Source of the DNA: Candidatus Thorarchaeota archaeon MP11T_1
GTDB taxonomy: Archaea; Asgardarchaeota; Thorarchaeia; Thorarchaeales; Thorarchaeaceae
Length of the DNA: 6,543 bases
Reading direction: 5' to 3'
NCBI GenBank assembly: GCA_002825515.1
Contig: PJET01000031.1
Coordinates: 1-6,543 of the forward strand
A program made the translations under genes and the position numbers. Positions 1 through 5,042 of the stretch are shown piece by piece (within the stretch, counting starts at the first letter, position 1; the number at the start of each line of letters is the position of its first letter). The notes beneath the pieces were generated by a model. It had not been told where the DNA came from, made no database searches, and saw only the letters and a list, made by a program, of their open reading frames with translations.

Positions 1-68
1 AAGGATTGGAGCCTTTACTCGAAAACATCGAGAAGGTTAAAGGCCTGCTCTTACCTACAGGAGAATAA
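1..68 (+). CDS. 3' end of an unrecognised protein (5' partial)
   Basis: The frame starting at base 3 is open from the window edge to TAA at 66-68. It encodes the C-terminal residues LEPLLENIEKVKGLLLPTGE. The alternation of Leu/Ile with charged residues looks like a real helix-forming coding tail; another frame closes at TAA 37-39 and the third reads poorly. The start and most of the protein lie outside the window, so no function can be assigned. It lies just upstream of, and in the same direction as, the small membrane-protein gene starting at 98 and is probably in the same operon. Confidence 0.6.
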   Translation, partial: GLEPLLENIEKVKGLLLPTGE

Positions 69-82
69 AGAAAATGATAACC

Positions 83-94
83 AAAGGAGGTGAT
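83..94 (+). promoter_or_regulatory. Exceptionally strong Shine-Dalgarno site
   Basis: AAAGGAGGTGAT is a full 12-base complement to the usual bacterial 16S rRNA 3' end. Its GGAGG core ends 7 bases before ATG 98-100. This spacing decides the start of the downstream gene in favour of ATG 98 over the in-frame ATG at 74, which has only a weaker GGAG about 10 bases upstream. Confidence 0.85.
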
Positions 95-97
95 AGC

Positions 98-394
98 ATG
101 AAACTGAAAACCATCCTACCACTGCTAGTTATATTTGCTCTCGCAATCCCCCTAAAGCCAACGAATTTGAAAGCAGATAGGGAATCCTATAAAGAGCACG
201 TATTCGATGAGTTGAGGAAAGATATAGACAAGAGTCCATATTACTCCAGAAGAGAAAAAGCCGACATGAAAGTCAAACTATACGAGAAGATGTATGGAAA
301 AGACGACTTCGAGATACCCCTTATTGCATGGTTGGGCATCATTCTGGCTATAATTGGGTGCAAGATTGCGATTAAATTAGGGAAACAAAAATGA
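98..394 (+). CDS. Small membrane protein with signal peptide and C-terminal TM helix
   Basis: This 98-residue protein is not recognised as a named family. Residues 4-19 form a hydrophobic stretch after two lysines, typical of a signal peptide or membrane anchor, with a possible cleavage site near Ala26 (NLKA/DR). Residues 27-71 are highly charged (ESYKEHVFDELRKDIDKS and following) and probably helical. Residues 72-92 form a second hydrophobic segment followed by a basic tail (KLGKQK). If the first segment is cleaved, the result is a protein anchored by its C-terminus with a small charged domain outside the inner membrane; if not, it is a two-helix hairpin protein. Its stop overlaps the next start as ATGA (391-394), so the pair is probably translationally coupled. 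The start at 98 is chosen from the Shine-Dalgarno site; an in-frame ATG at 74 would add eight residues. Confidence 0.75.
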   Translation: MKLKTILPLLVIFALAIPLKPTNLKADRESYKEHVFDELRKDIDKSPYYSRREKADMKVKLYEKMYGKDDFEIPLIAWLGIILAIIGCKIAIKLGKQK

Positions 395-558
395 AAGTGC
401 CATTCGGGAAATTTAAAGGGTTAGACATAGAGGAAGTACCCTCTAGATACCTCCTCTATCTGACGGAACAGGACTGGTTTAACGACAAGTTTGTGCAACT
501 GTCGAATGAAGTGGTGAAAGAGTTGGAGTGGAGAGATAAATGGGACAAGCACATTTAA
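391..558 (+). CDS. ExoX C-terminal-like (DUF3820-type) small protein
   Basis: The 55-residue product starts MKVPFGKFKGLDIEEVPSRY and continues through YLLYLTEQDWF to an ELEWRDKW motif. The pattern PFGK[FY]KG, then EVP..YL, then W and a C-terminal acidic helix is characteristic of the small DUF3820 / exonuclease X C-terminal-like family. This family occurs both as a stand-alone phage protein and as a domain attached to 3'-5' exonucleases. The nuclease domain is absent here, so catalysis is not expected; a DNA-metabolism accessory role is inference from the family. The start overlaps the previous stop as ATGA. The stop TAA (556-558) overlaps the stop of the converging - strand gene. Family assignment is from memory of the motif, without a profile search. 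Confidence 0.72.
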   Translation: MKVPFGKFKGLDIEEVPSRYLLYLTEQDWFNDKFVQLSNEVVKELEWRDKWDKHI

Positions 559-890
559 CCATCACTATCCTTATCCCGCAATTTTATCCCCAGTGCTTTT
601 TCGTAACTCTCAATCTTAGAATTAGGAATTTTTGCATTTTCACACAGATCAGCCATAATAAGATTACCCAACATCAACCGTGCATTTATCATCTCTAATG
701 TTCTGTTTAACTTCTCCCGAAACTCCTTCTGTTCCTTTGCTCTACGTGCAAGATTTTCCATGCAAACCTCGCATTGCTCCTTTGTTACGAACTTCTTCTC
801 CATGCGGTGAGCATCCCAGAGCCTTGTGATACCAAAAGTTAACAGAACTGACACTCCAACTGCCATTCCAACTGCTGTCGCAATGTCCAT
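555..890 (-). CDS. Membrane-anchored coiled-coil protein with CxxC, lysis-cassette position
   Basis: The product has 111 residues. Residues 3-22 are a hydrophobic N-terminal helix. They are followed by a basic linker, a CEVC pair (Cys40, Cys43), a charged, probably coiled-coil stretch (about 45-75), and a short tail with Cys83. One N-terminal TM helix plus a charged helix is the architecture of phage holin-associated proteins (XhlA-type) and of inner-membrane spanins; sequence alone does not separate these. It is the last gene of the - strand block, 11 bases after the holin stop. Its ribosome site is weak (AGGG about 10 bases before the ATG), so coupling to the holin is likely. The stop TAA at 557-555 overlaps the stop of the + strand ExoX-like gene. 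Coding is well supported; function is inferred from architecture and position only. Confidence 0.7.
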   Translation of the reverse strand: MDIATAVGMAVGVSVLLTFGITRLWDAHRMEKKFVTKEQCEVCMENLARRAKEQKEFREKLNRTLEMINARLMLGNLIMADLCENAKIPNSKIESYEKALGIKLRDKDSDG

Positions 891-901
891 CTTCCCGAGC
901 C

Positions 902-1177
902 CTATGATCTAGGCCGTGCTACAGCCCGAGTAACTTCATAGAGCCCAGTAGCAGCCGCACCTTGAACAAGTCCATACAAACTATAATCTACGATGTTTAC
1001 TATAGTCCAAGGAAGCCCCTGATATGGAATAGCTAGTATCCCAAGCCCAAGTCCTGCCAAAAGGGCGATAAGAGACTTCCACCTATCCTGAACAGCGGGA
1101 GCAAATTTGAAAGCAATACTTAGGAATAGCATCAAGATGACAGGCAACGCATATTTACCAAAAGTTACTTCGTCCAT
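902..1177 (-). CDS. Phage holin-like protein, three hydrophobic segments
   Basis: This 91-residue protein has hydrophobic segments at about 8-27, 34-52 and 57-82, a charged link (QDRWK, 30-34) and a basic C-terminus (RAVARPRS). Size and topology match phage holins, which oligomerise in the inner membrane and let endolysin reach the peptidoglycan. The final segment, with GLVQGAAATGLYEVTR, resembles the Gly/Ala-rich last helix ending GLY found in A118/Hol44-type holins (superfamily V); this is recalled family knowledge, not a search result. The start is fixed by AAAGGAGGTGG about 6 bases upstream, which overlaps the TAA of the preceding 58-residue gene. The neighbouring M15-like peptidase and lipoprotein support a lysis role. 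Confidence 0.78.
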   Translation of the reverse strand: MDEVTFGKYALPVILMLFLSIAFKFAPAVQDRWKSLIALLAGLGLGILAIPYQGLPWTIVNIVDYSLYGLVQGAAATGLYEVTRAVARPRS

Positions 1178-1189
1178 TACCCACCTCCT

Positions 1190-1366
1190 TTACTCTGGAA
1201 CCTCAGGCAGTTTCTCGGAAGGACGCTTGAAGTGCTCCATTTTCACTGTAGCCCAATTAGCATCGATCACCGACTCATCCACCCCTGCCGTCTGTAGATA
1301 CTGCAACACTAGCCCTATCATTGAAAACCCTAAACTTATTGCCATTTCCACTGCTTCATCTCCCAT
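1190..1366 (-). CDS. Unrecognised 58-residue acidic protein of the lysis cassette
   Basis: The open frame runs from ATG 1366-1364 to TAA 1192-1190. It begins MGDEAVEMAISLGFSMIGLV, has a Trp at 39, and ends in a proline- and glutamate-rich tail (KLPEVPE). Residues 5-24 form a moderately hydrophobic helix that may associate with the membrane. Coding is supported by AAAGGAG (1374-1380) 7 bases before the ATG and by its exact fit between two genes: the upstream gene's TAA overlaps this gene's ribosome site, and this gene's TAA overlaps the holin's. No family or function is recognised. Its place between lipoprotein and holin makes a lysis accessory role possible, but that is guilt by association. 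Confidence 0.72.
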   Translation of the reverse strand: MGDEAVEMAISLGFSMIGLVLQYLQTAGVDESVIDANWATVKMEHFKRPSEKLPEVPE

Positions 1367-1378
1367 AGTTGTACTCCT

Positions 1379-1729
1379 TTACATTGGGTACACCCCGAGT
1401 TGGTTCAAAAACATTATGAGTTCACTTTCGAGGTTGGGTGGGACTTGCCCGTCTAGCTCCACAACAGGTATAAGAGATTGAATAGTCTTGTCCAACCCTA
1501 CTAGAGCCACTCTCTTCTGCCTGAGATACTCTTTTTGTCCTTCAGTGAGATCAGGTCTCACCACAGACACCATATACTTGTCGTACTCGGCTTTGTAGAC
1601 GTTCATGGCGTAGGTCATCTTCTTCTTAGCTGACCAAGTAGTGAAGGGCTGCTCCTTTGCCTGTTGAAACGCAGCACACCCAACCACAAAAATAAGAATC
1701 AATAACAGCGAAACCCTTTTTCTCAACAT
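1379..1729 (-). CDS. Phage lipoprotein (possible outer-membrane spanin-like role)
   Basis: The 116-residue product begins MLRKR, followed by a hydrophobic core and a lipobox VVGC. Cys18 should be lipidated after signal peptidase II cleavage, followed by AAFQQAKEQ. The mature part is mostly helical and charged (WSAKKKMTYAMNVYKAEYDK, then LTEGQKEYLRQKR). It ends in a region with PPNLESELIMFLNQLG. Small lipoproteins of this kind occur in lysis cassettes of phages of Gram-negative bacteria, where some act as outer-membrane spanins; about 98 mature residues is longer than many of those. An alternative GTG start at 1738 lies inside the Shine-Dalgarno site itself, so ATG 1729 is preferred. The stop TAA overlaps the ribosome site of the 58-residue gene. 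Lipoprotein status is well supported; a spanin role is inference. Confidence 0.8.
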   Translation of the reverse strand: MLRKRVSLLLILIFVVGCAAFQQAKEQPFTTWSAKKKMTYAMNVYKAEYDKYMVSVVRPDLTEGQKEYLRQKRVALVGLDKTIQSLIPVVELDGQVPPNLESELIMFLNQLGVYPM

Positions 1730-1734
1730 ACCTC

Positions 1735-1744
1735 TCACCTCCTT
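1735..1744 (-). promoter_or_regulatory. Shine-Dalgarno site that also encodes the end of the upstream gene
   Basis: On the - strand AAGGAGGTGA lies 5 bases before ATG 1729 (GGAGG core about 8 bases away). The same bases encode the last arginines and TGA stop of the M15-like peptidase. This site fixes the lipoprotein start at 1729 and rules against the GTG at 1738. Confidence 0.75.
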
Positions 1745-2079
1745 CTGATTGTCCTCGAATCATGCACCTGATAGTGTAAGTGCAAACCCTGCCCTGTATC
1801 GTGAAAGATGCAAACTTTCTTATCAAGGCGAGTAGGGTCGTAAATCCACCTATCATTCATCTTTCTCTCTATCTCATTCCCTAAACTCAATATATGACAC
1901 CCCTCATCGATGCCCCTTAGAGGGATGACTTCGTGGACGCTAGAAGGAGGTCCATCTGGAATGCGATACAAACTCGTTATCCGCCCAATGTAATCAGGGA
2001 ACTCTATGGCCCGATCCATCATCAAATTAATCATATCTCTGTGGATAAACTTGAGATTGTATAAATCTATCAACCACAT
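1735..2079 (-). CDS. Small M15-like (D-Ala-D-Ala carboxypeptidase type) peptidase, putative endolysin
   Basis: The product has 114 residues. SSVHEVIPLRGID supplies His49 and Asp58, and HDTGQGLHLHYQVH supplies His100 and His102. This resembles the zinc-ligand layout of M15 peptidases (SxHxxGxAxD then a C-terminal HxH), which cut peptide bonds in peptidoglycan. The spacing from the first His to Asp is longer than canonical, and the usual catalytic Glu of the E-x-W-H motif is not evident. RWIYDP (78-82 region) before the final motif recurs in related small phage proteins as I recall them. There is no signal peptide, so export would depend on the holin; no wall-binding domain is present. The ATG has AGAGGTGATTT directly upstream, and the stop lies inside the lipoprotein's ribosome site. 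Position ahead of lipoprotein and holin fits an endolysin. The family call is moderate. Confidence 0.6.
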   Translation of the reverse strand: MWLIDLYNLKFIHRDMINLMMDRAIEFPDYIGRITSLYRIPDGPPSSVHEVIPLRGIDEGCHILSLGNEIERKMNDRWIYDPTRLDKKVCIFHDTGQGLHLHYQVHDSRTIRRR

Positions 2080-2255
2080 AAATCACCTCTTCTGTAAGAG
2101 TTTCCTCAAAAAGGGTTGCCAAACACATCTCTCATATATGTAAAAGCACAAACAATACCAGAGATTGCCCCTCCTACATTCACCCCATCTGCACCATATA
2201 TGCATAGGGTGGAGTCTGTGCTGAAGCCAACTTTTCATCACAAAACCCGACAGTG
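2080..2255 (-). other. Poorly resolved 176-base gap, possible degraded small gene
   Basis: This is the only sizeable gap in the - strand operon. No frame here has both a good start and a ribosome site. One frame is open for 42 codons (2234 to TGA 2108-2106) with protein-like content including GADGVNVGGAISGIVCAF, but begins after two tandem TGA codons; its first candidate start is GTG at 2183. A second frame reads DEKLASAQTPPYAYMVQMG before TGA 2182-2180. The third frame, open to 2083, is Trp/Cys/Arg-rich and looks like a shadow, although its TGA falls in the next gene's ribosome site. The last bases carry the AGAGGTGATTT ribosome site of the peptidase gene. The palindrome CATATATG occurs twice (2133-2140, 2195-2202). 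No convincing terminator or promoter is seen. Confidence 0.4.
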
Positions 2256-2555
2256 TTAAGCTGTAGCTGGATCGTAAATCCATCTATAGAATTCCTCTCC
2301 ATAACCCTTAAAACCCCCCGGCAGTTCAGTATAGCCCTGAAAACACCACAGTCCTCCTTGATCAAAATCTTCTGCTAGGGTAAAGTATTGGGCTTTGGTT
2401 GTTTCGACGACGTTGGCGTTCCCAGCCGAAGGGAACACTCCTGTTGTCCCATCAGGTTTCCTGTAATTTATTTTTAAGACATCTGGAGCACCTAAGGTCA
2501 CATTCAGATTGGCTTTGATTTCAACATCCACTTGACCAACATATATTTTCCCCAT
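2256..2555 (-). CDS. Small Ig-like phage structural protein (putative)
   Basis: The product has 99 residues. After MGKIYVGQ it shows alternating hydrophobic beta-strand residues, an INYRKPDGTTGVF hairpin (about 29-41), a variable middle and a GGLWCFQGYTELPGG strand pair (67-81). Beta-sandwich modules of this kind, with Y/K-x-PDGT and a later G-x-W strand, occur in small phage baseplate or fibre-associated proteins (BppU N-terminal-like). Placement in that fold is inference. It follows the 734-residue repeat protein by 12 bases, and that protein's TAG lies inside the ribosome site GGGAGA of this gene, so the two are probably made together. The C-terminal RWIYDPATA shares RWIYDP with the nearby M15-like peptidase. 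An accessory virion role is likely but not demonstrated. Confidence 0.65.
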   Translation of the reverse strand: MGKIYVGQVDVEIKANLNVTLGAPDVLKINYRKPDGTTGVFPSAGNANVVETTKAQYFTLAEDFDQGGLWCFQGYTELPGGFKGYGEEFYRWIYDPATA

Positions 2556-2567
2556 CCCTACTTCTCC

Positions 2568-4772
2568 CTAATTTAACCGAGAATCCCCTTCTAATGTTAC
2601 TGAACTCTCACTATCTCCGTCAATATCTGTTTCAACTAAACTGTCCTGAATAAGAGACATAGTTAATTCAGTGTCTCCAAGAAGTTGCTCAATAATCCTC
2701 CTAACTGTCAAGCTTACATACTCTGTCAAAATCATCCCGTCTAGAGGACCGACAGCTTGAAGAATATTAGACCTCATTATAACATGTTCACGTATTCTGG
2801 CAGAGTCTACTACTGTCAGCGGGAGAAAATGAGAGAACAAATAGACTGAGGCAAGATCGGCGATAACTGACCGATCTAACCCCGTAGCATTCACTTGAGC
2901 AAGCAGAACTGAAGCCTGTTCCTTTACAGCTAAAGCCTCTTTTATAGAAAAATTCAACGCCCCTATAACCACAGAGACAGCTTCACTCACCCTTGCTGCA
3001 TCAAAAACATCCTTATGTAACTGTTTGATAACCAACGATACCAGTTCTTTTATTCTCTTCCTGTCTGAAACATTCCCATAAAGTACCCCAGGTTCAACAC
3101 GAAGTACGTTTATTGTCTCTTTAATAGCTGCCAGATCAACAACCGAAACATTCAACTGAGAGTACAGTAATTCGACAACCTCTTTCACCGAAACGAGATC
3201 CAAAGCAGAGATATGCAACCTATCTATTAACGCCGTGACACTCTCTCTGACAGTCAAGGTATCGAGGGTCTGGATAGCAACCGTTGTAGTTATATTGATA
3301 AACTCTGATATGCTGAGAGTGTCTGACTCGGAAACATTGAATTGGCGTAGCAGAATATCTATGTATTCAGAGATAACCGCCCTATCAAGAGCCGATGAAT
3401 AATTAATGAGGGTCATCTGGATCAGTTCTTTGACTGATGCCTTGTCTATGGCTTGCGCCTGCAGGAATAGAGCGGCGGCTACATTGACATAGACATACTC
3501 AGCTAAGGTCAGCTTGTCGGCTGCTGGGGAAAGATGCAATCTATCAATAATGAGGGTGACAAGTTCGGTTACAGTTAAATCATCTGAAGGAGAAAGCTGG
3601 AGTTGTTTGAGTAGCATGGCGACTTTATCGGTCACAGTTAACTTGTCAGTCGCAATTACATACCCAGCCTTTAACAGCAGCATTTGGATAGTTTCTTTGA
3701 TTATGCTGGCATCGAATACAGGCCTCTTCAGAGCTGGAATAAGGAGATTGATATACTCACTCACCTCTGTCATATCCGTGACATCGATATGGAGTACATT
3801 GAGGAGCATCGTGACAGCTTCAATTATCCCAGCCTCATCCGCCACCGTAATATGCAATTTATCTATCAGAGTGGTAACGGCTTCTTGGATAGTTGCACTG
3901 TCGGCCACCAATCTCTTTAGCTCTGGGATTCTATCAGCTAGAGTTTCGGCCATCCCAAGAGAGTCAGAAACCCGTATGCCAAGAACAGGAAGCAGAACGG
4001 AAATATTTTCCAGAATATTAGCCTTATCTGAAACATCCATGGTAAATTCAGGAATAGCGGAGAGAAATACCGTAACTGCTTCCTTTATAGTCGCCGCATC
4101 ATATACATCAATCAGATTCCCAAATGTTATAGACCATAAATCAGCAGAAATTGTGTACGTCCCCACCGCCTTAATGACATTAACTAATTCTTTGATAGTG
4201 GAGGCGTCTTGAACTTGGCGAAGCAGAGTCGGTATTCGTTTAACTAACTCTTCGTTACTGGCGAGCTTGTCGGCTACATTGATGAAGAGTTCAGCAACGG
4301 CGGAAGGAGATGCTTCGACATACTCTTTAACCGTCGCCTTATCCGAGACATTAATGTGGAGTGTTGTTATGATAACGGATAAGGCTTCTGCAACTCTGTA
4401 AGCGTCGCTGACATTGATGTTGAGCTTATCAACCAAGAGCGACACCACATCTTCAATCGTACCCTTATCGCTCACCAACCGCTTCAATTCAGGGAGAAGG
4501 TCAGATGTGGTATCAACAACCCCAAAAGAATCAGTTACATTTAGAGATAGGATAGGGGTAAAGGCAAGGCGATCTAAATACTCTTCAACATTCAATTTGT
4601 CGGAAGCATCGATGAAAAGGATAGAAAGAAATGGGGAGACACTTTGGTACTCTTTTACCCGAGCACTATCGACGACGTTCAGATAATAGACAGGAACTCG
4701 CTCACTATCACTCTCAGCAGCCTTGAACTTGTCGCTGACATTGATATTCAGTTGTCTAATTCTAATAGACAT
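2568..4772 (-). CDS. Large repetitive virion-type protein, putative tail fibre or surface protein
   Basis: The product has 734 residues. It is built almost entirely from about 31 degenerate repeats averaging 22 residues (about 8-693), approximating L-x-[IV]-x-V-x-D-x-A-x-[IV]-K-E-x-V-x-x-L-[IL]. Examples are LNINVSDAYRVAEALSV, LHINVSDKATVKEYVE and LHISALDLVSVKEVVEL. A separate 10-residue repeat forms the last 36 residues. No signal peptide, TM segment or enzymatic motif is seen, no cysteine was found, and there is a single Trp. Regular V-x-D...[IV]-x-E repeats suggest a solenoid or a fibrous trimer shaft, as in phage fibres and other surface proteins. Size, position before an Ig-like protein and lysis genes, and phage context favour a virion fibre; this is inference. 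ATG 4772 has only a moderate AAGGT site, which overlaps the stop of the preceding gene. Long antisense frames here are by-products of the repeats. Confidence 0.7.
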   Translation of the reverse strand: MSIRIRQLNINVSDKFKAAESDSERVPVYYLNVVDSARVKEYQSVSPFLSILFIDASDKLNVEEYLDRLAFTPILSLNVTDSFGVVDTTSDLLPELKRLVSDKGTIEDVVSLLVDKLNINVSDAYRVAEALSVIITTLHINVSDKATVKEYVEASPSAVAELFINVADKLASNEELVKRIPTLLRQVQDASTIKELVNVIKAVGTYTISADLWSITFGNLIDVYDAATIKEAVTVFLSAIPEFTMDVSDKANILENISVLLPVLGIRVSDSLGMAETLADRIPELKRLVADSATIQEAVTTLIDKLHITVADEAGIIEAVTMLLNVLHIDVTDMTEVSEYINLLIPALKRPVFDASIIKETIQMLLLKAGYVIATDKLTVTDKVAMLLKQLQLSPSDDLTVTELVTLIIDRLHLSPAADKLTLAEYVYVNVAAALFLQAQAIDKASVKELIQMTLINYSSALDRAVISEYIDILLRQFNVSESDTLSISEFINITTTVAIQTLDTLTVRESVTALIDRLHISALDLVSVKEVVELLYSQLNVSVVDLAAIKETINVLRVEPGVLYGNVSDRKRIKELVSLVIKQLHKDVFDAARVSEAVSVVIGALNFSIKEALAVKEQASVLLAQVNATGLDRSVIADLASVYLFSHFLPLTVVDSARIREHVIMRSNILQAVGPLDGMILTEYVSLTVRRIIEQLLGDTELTMSLIQDSLVETDIDGDSESSVTLEGDSRLN
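2571..2678 (-). repeat. C-terminal 10-residue tandem repeat (GDxExxxxLx type)
   Basis: The last 36 residues read as three and a half decapeptides: GDTELTMSLI, QDSLVETDID, GDSESSVTLE, GDSRLN. The shared pattern is [GQ]-D-[ST]-x-x-x-x-x-[LI]-x. The strand-turn periodicity and acidic turns suggest a beta-rich tip distinct from the preceding 22-residue units. It could serve as a trimerisation or attachment segment; that role is inference. Confidence 0.6.
2694..4751 (-). repeat. About 31 degenerate protein-level repeats of roughly 22 residues
   Basis: Units begin at an Lxxx[VI]xD motif and run to L[IL]x[KR]. Unit length varies from about 18 to 34 residues: short units start directly at LVSD, QVQD, LVAD or PVFD, and longer ones carry inserts such as the one with GTYTISADLWS. 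Identity is confined to a few key positions (Leu, Asp, Ile/Val, Glu), and DNA-level similarity is low, so the array is old or under selection for divergence. In the first half the short units recur about every four units (units 5, 9, 13, then 16), each preceded by a P-x-L-[KL]-R segment, which suggests a higher-order repeat. Confidence 0.8.
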
Positions 4773-4784
4773 GAGAGTGCTACC

Positions 4785-5042
4785 TTAATTCGTCTGGACG
4801 TTCACCCCTGAATCTCCCTCAATTACTACCCTATTCTTTCCAAGAATACTGAGAAGTGCCCGCTGAAAATCCTCAGCGACTCCAAGTCTAGTTATCAAAT
4901 CAACGGCAAGTTGGGCAGTTTGGATTCTATTCAGTCCAAATCTATGCATCAATTTTTGGTCACACTTAGGGCATCGAATTGTAAACTCAATATACACCCT
5001 GTCGCCTTCACTTCCAACATTGTAGTAATGTTTGTCTGTCAT
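4785..5042 (-). CDS. Unrecognised 85-residue protein with a CPKC zinc knuckle
   Basis: The product starts MTDKHYYNVGSEGDRVYIEF and has CPKC at 24-27 with His33 close by, a partial zinc-ribbon-like site. A predicted helix (IQTAQLAVDLITRL, 40-53) and a second one (DFQRALLSIL, 58-67) follow. The second half of a four-Cys ribbon is absent, so metal binding would need the nearby His, an outside ligand or a dimer. Its ATG overlaps the glycosyltransferase stop as ATGA (5039-5042). AGGAG lies 8-9 bases upstream, inside the upstream coding sequence. Its TAA overlaps the AAGGT site of the 734-residue gene. The position suggests a link to glycosyltransferase or fibre production, but no function can be assigned. 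Confidence 0.68.
   Translation of the reverse strand: MTDKHYYNVGSEGDRVYIEFTIRCPKCDQKLMHRFGLNRIQTAQLAVDLITRLGVAEDFQRALLSILGKNRVVIEGDSGVNVQTN

Noticed and set aside
74..97. Upstream ATG at 74 as the start of the small membrane protein
   Set aside because: It is in frame and has a GGAG about 10 bases upstream, but ATG 98 has a perfect Shine-Dalgarno site at ideal spacing and begins a standard signal sequence.
1107..1481. Open frame of 124 codons on the + strand
   Set aside because: It runs antisense across three well-supported - strand genes, each with its own Shine-Dalgarno site, and has no credible protein features.
1626..1856. Open frame of 76 codons on the - strand
   Set aside because: It overlaps the peptidase and lipoprotein genes in another frame and lacks a ribosome site; its content is consistent with a shadow.
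2195..2260. Possible promoter TTGGCT, 18 bases, TATGCA on the - strand before the lysis genes
   Set aside because: The match to -35 and -10 consensus is weak (about 4 and 3 of 6), and such matches are expected by chance in AT-rich sequence.
2083..2283. Open frame of 66 codons on the - strand
   Set aside because: The composition is rich in Trp, Cys, His and Arg, and no ribosome site precedes either ATG. Its stop lying in the next ribosome site is suggestive but not enough.
3514..4212. Open frame of 232 codons on the + strand inside the repeat-protein gene
   Set aside because: It is antisense to the repeat array, has low-complexity Ser/Thr/Ile composition and no clear ribosome site. Repeated codons on the other strand keep the frame open.
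2694..4751. DNA repeat array considered as CRISPR or a tandem satellite
   Set aside because: The units are not identical at DNA level, have no conserved direct repeat with unique spacers, and are in frame with a long coding sequence.
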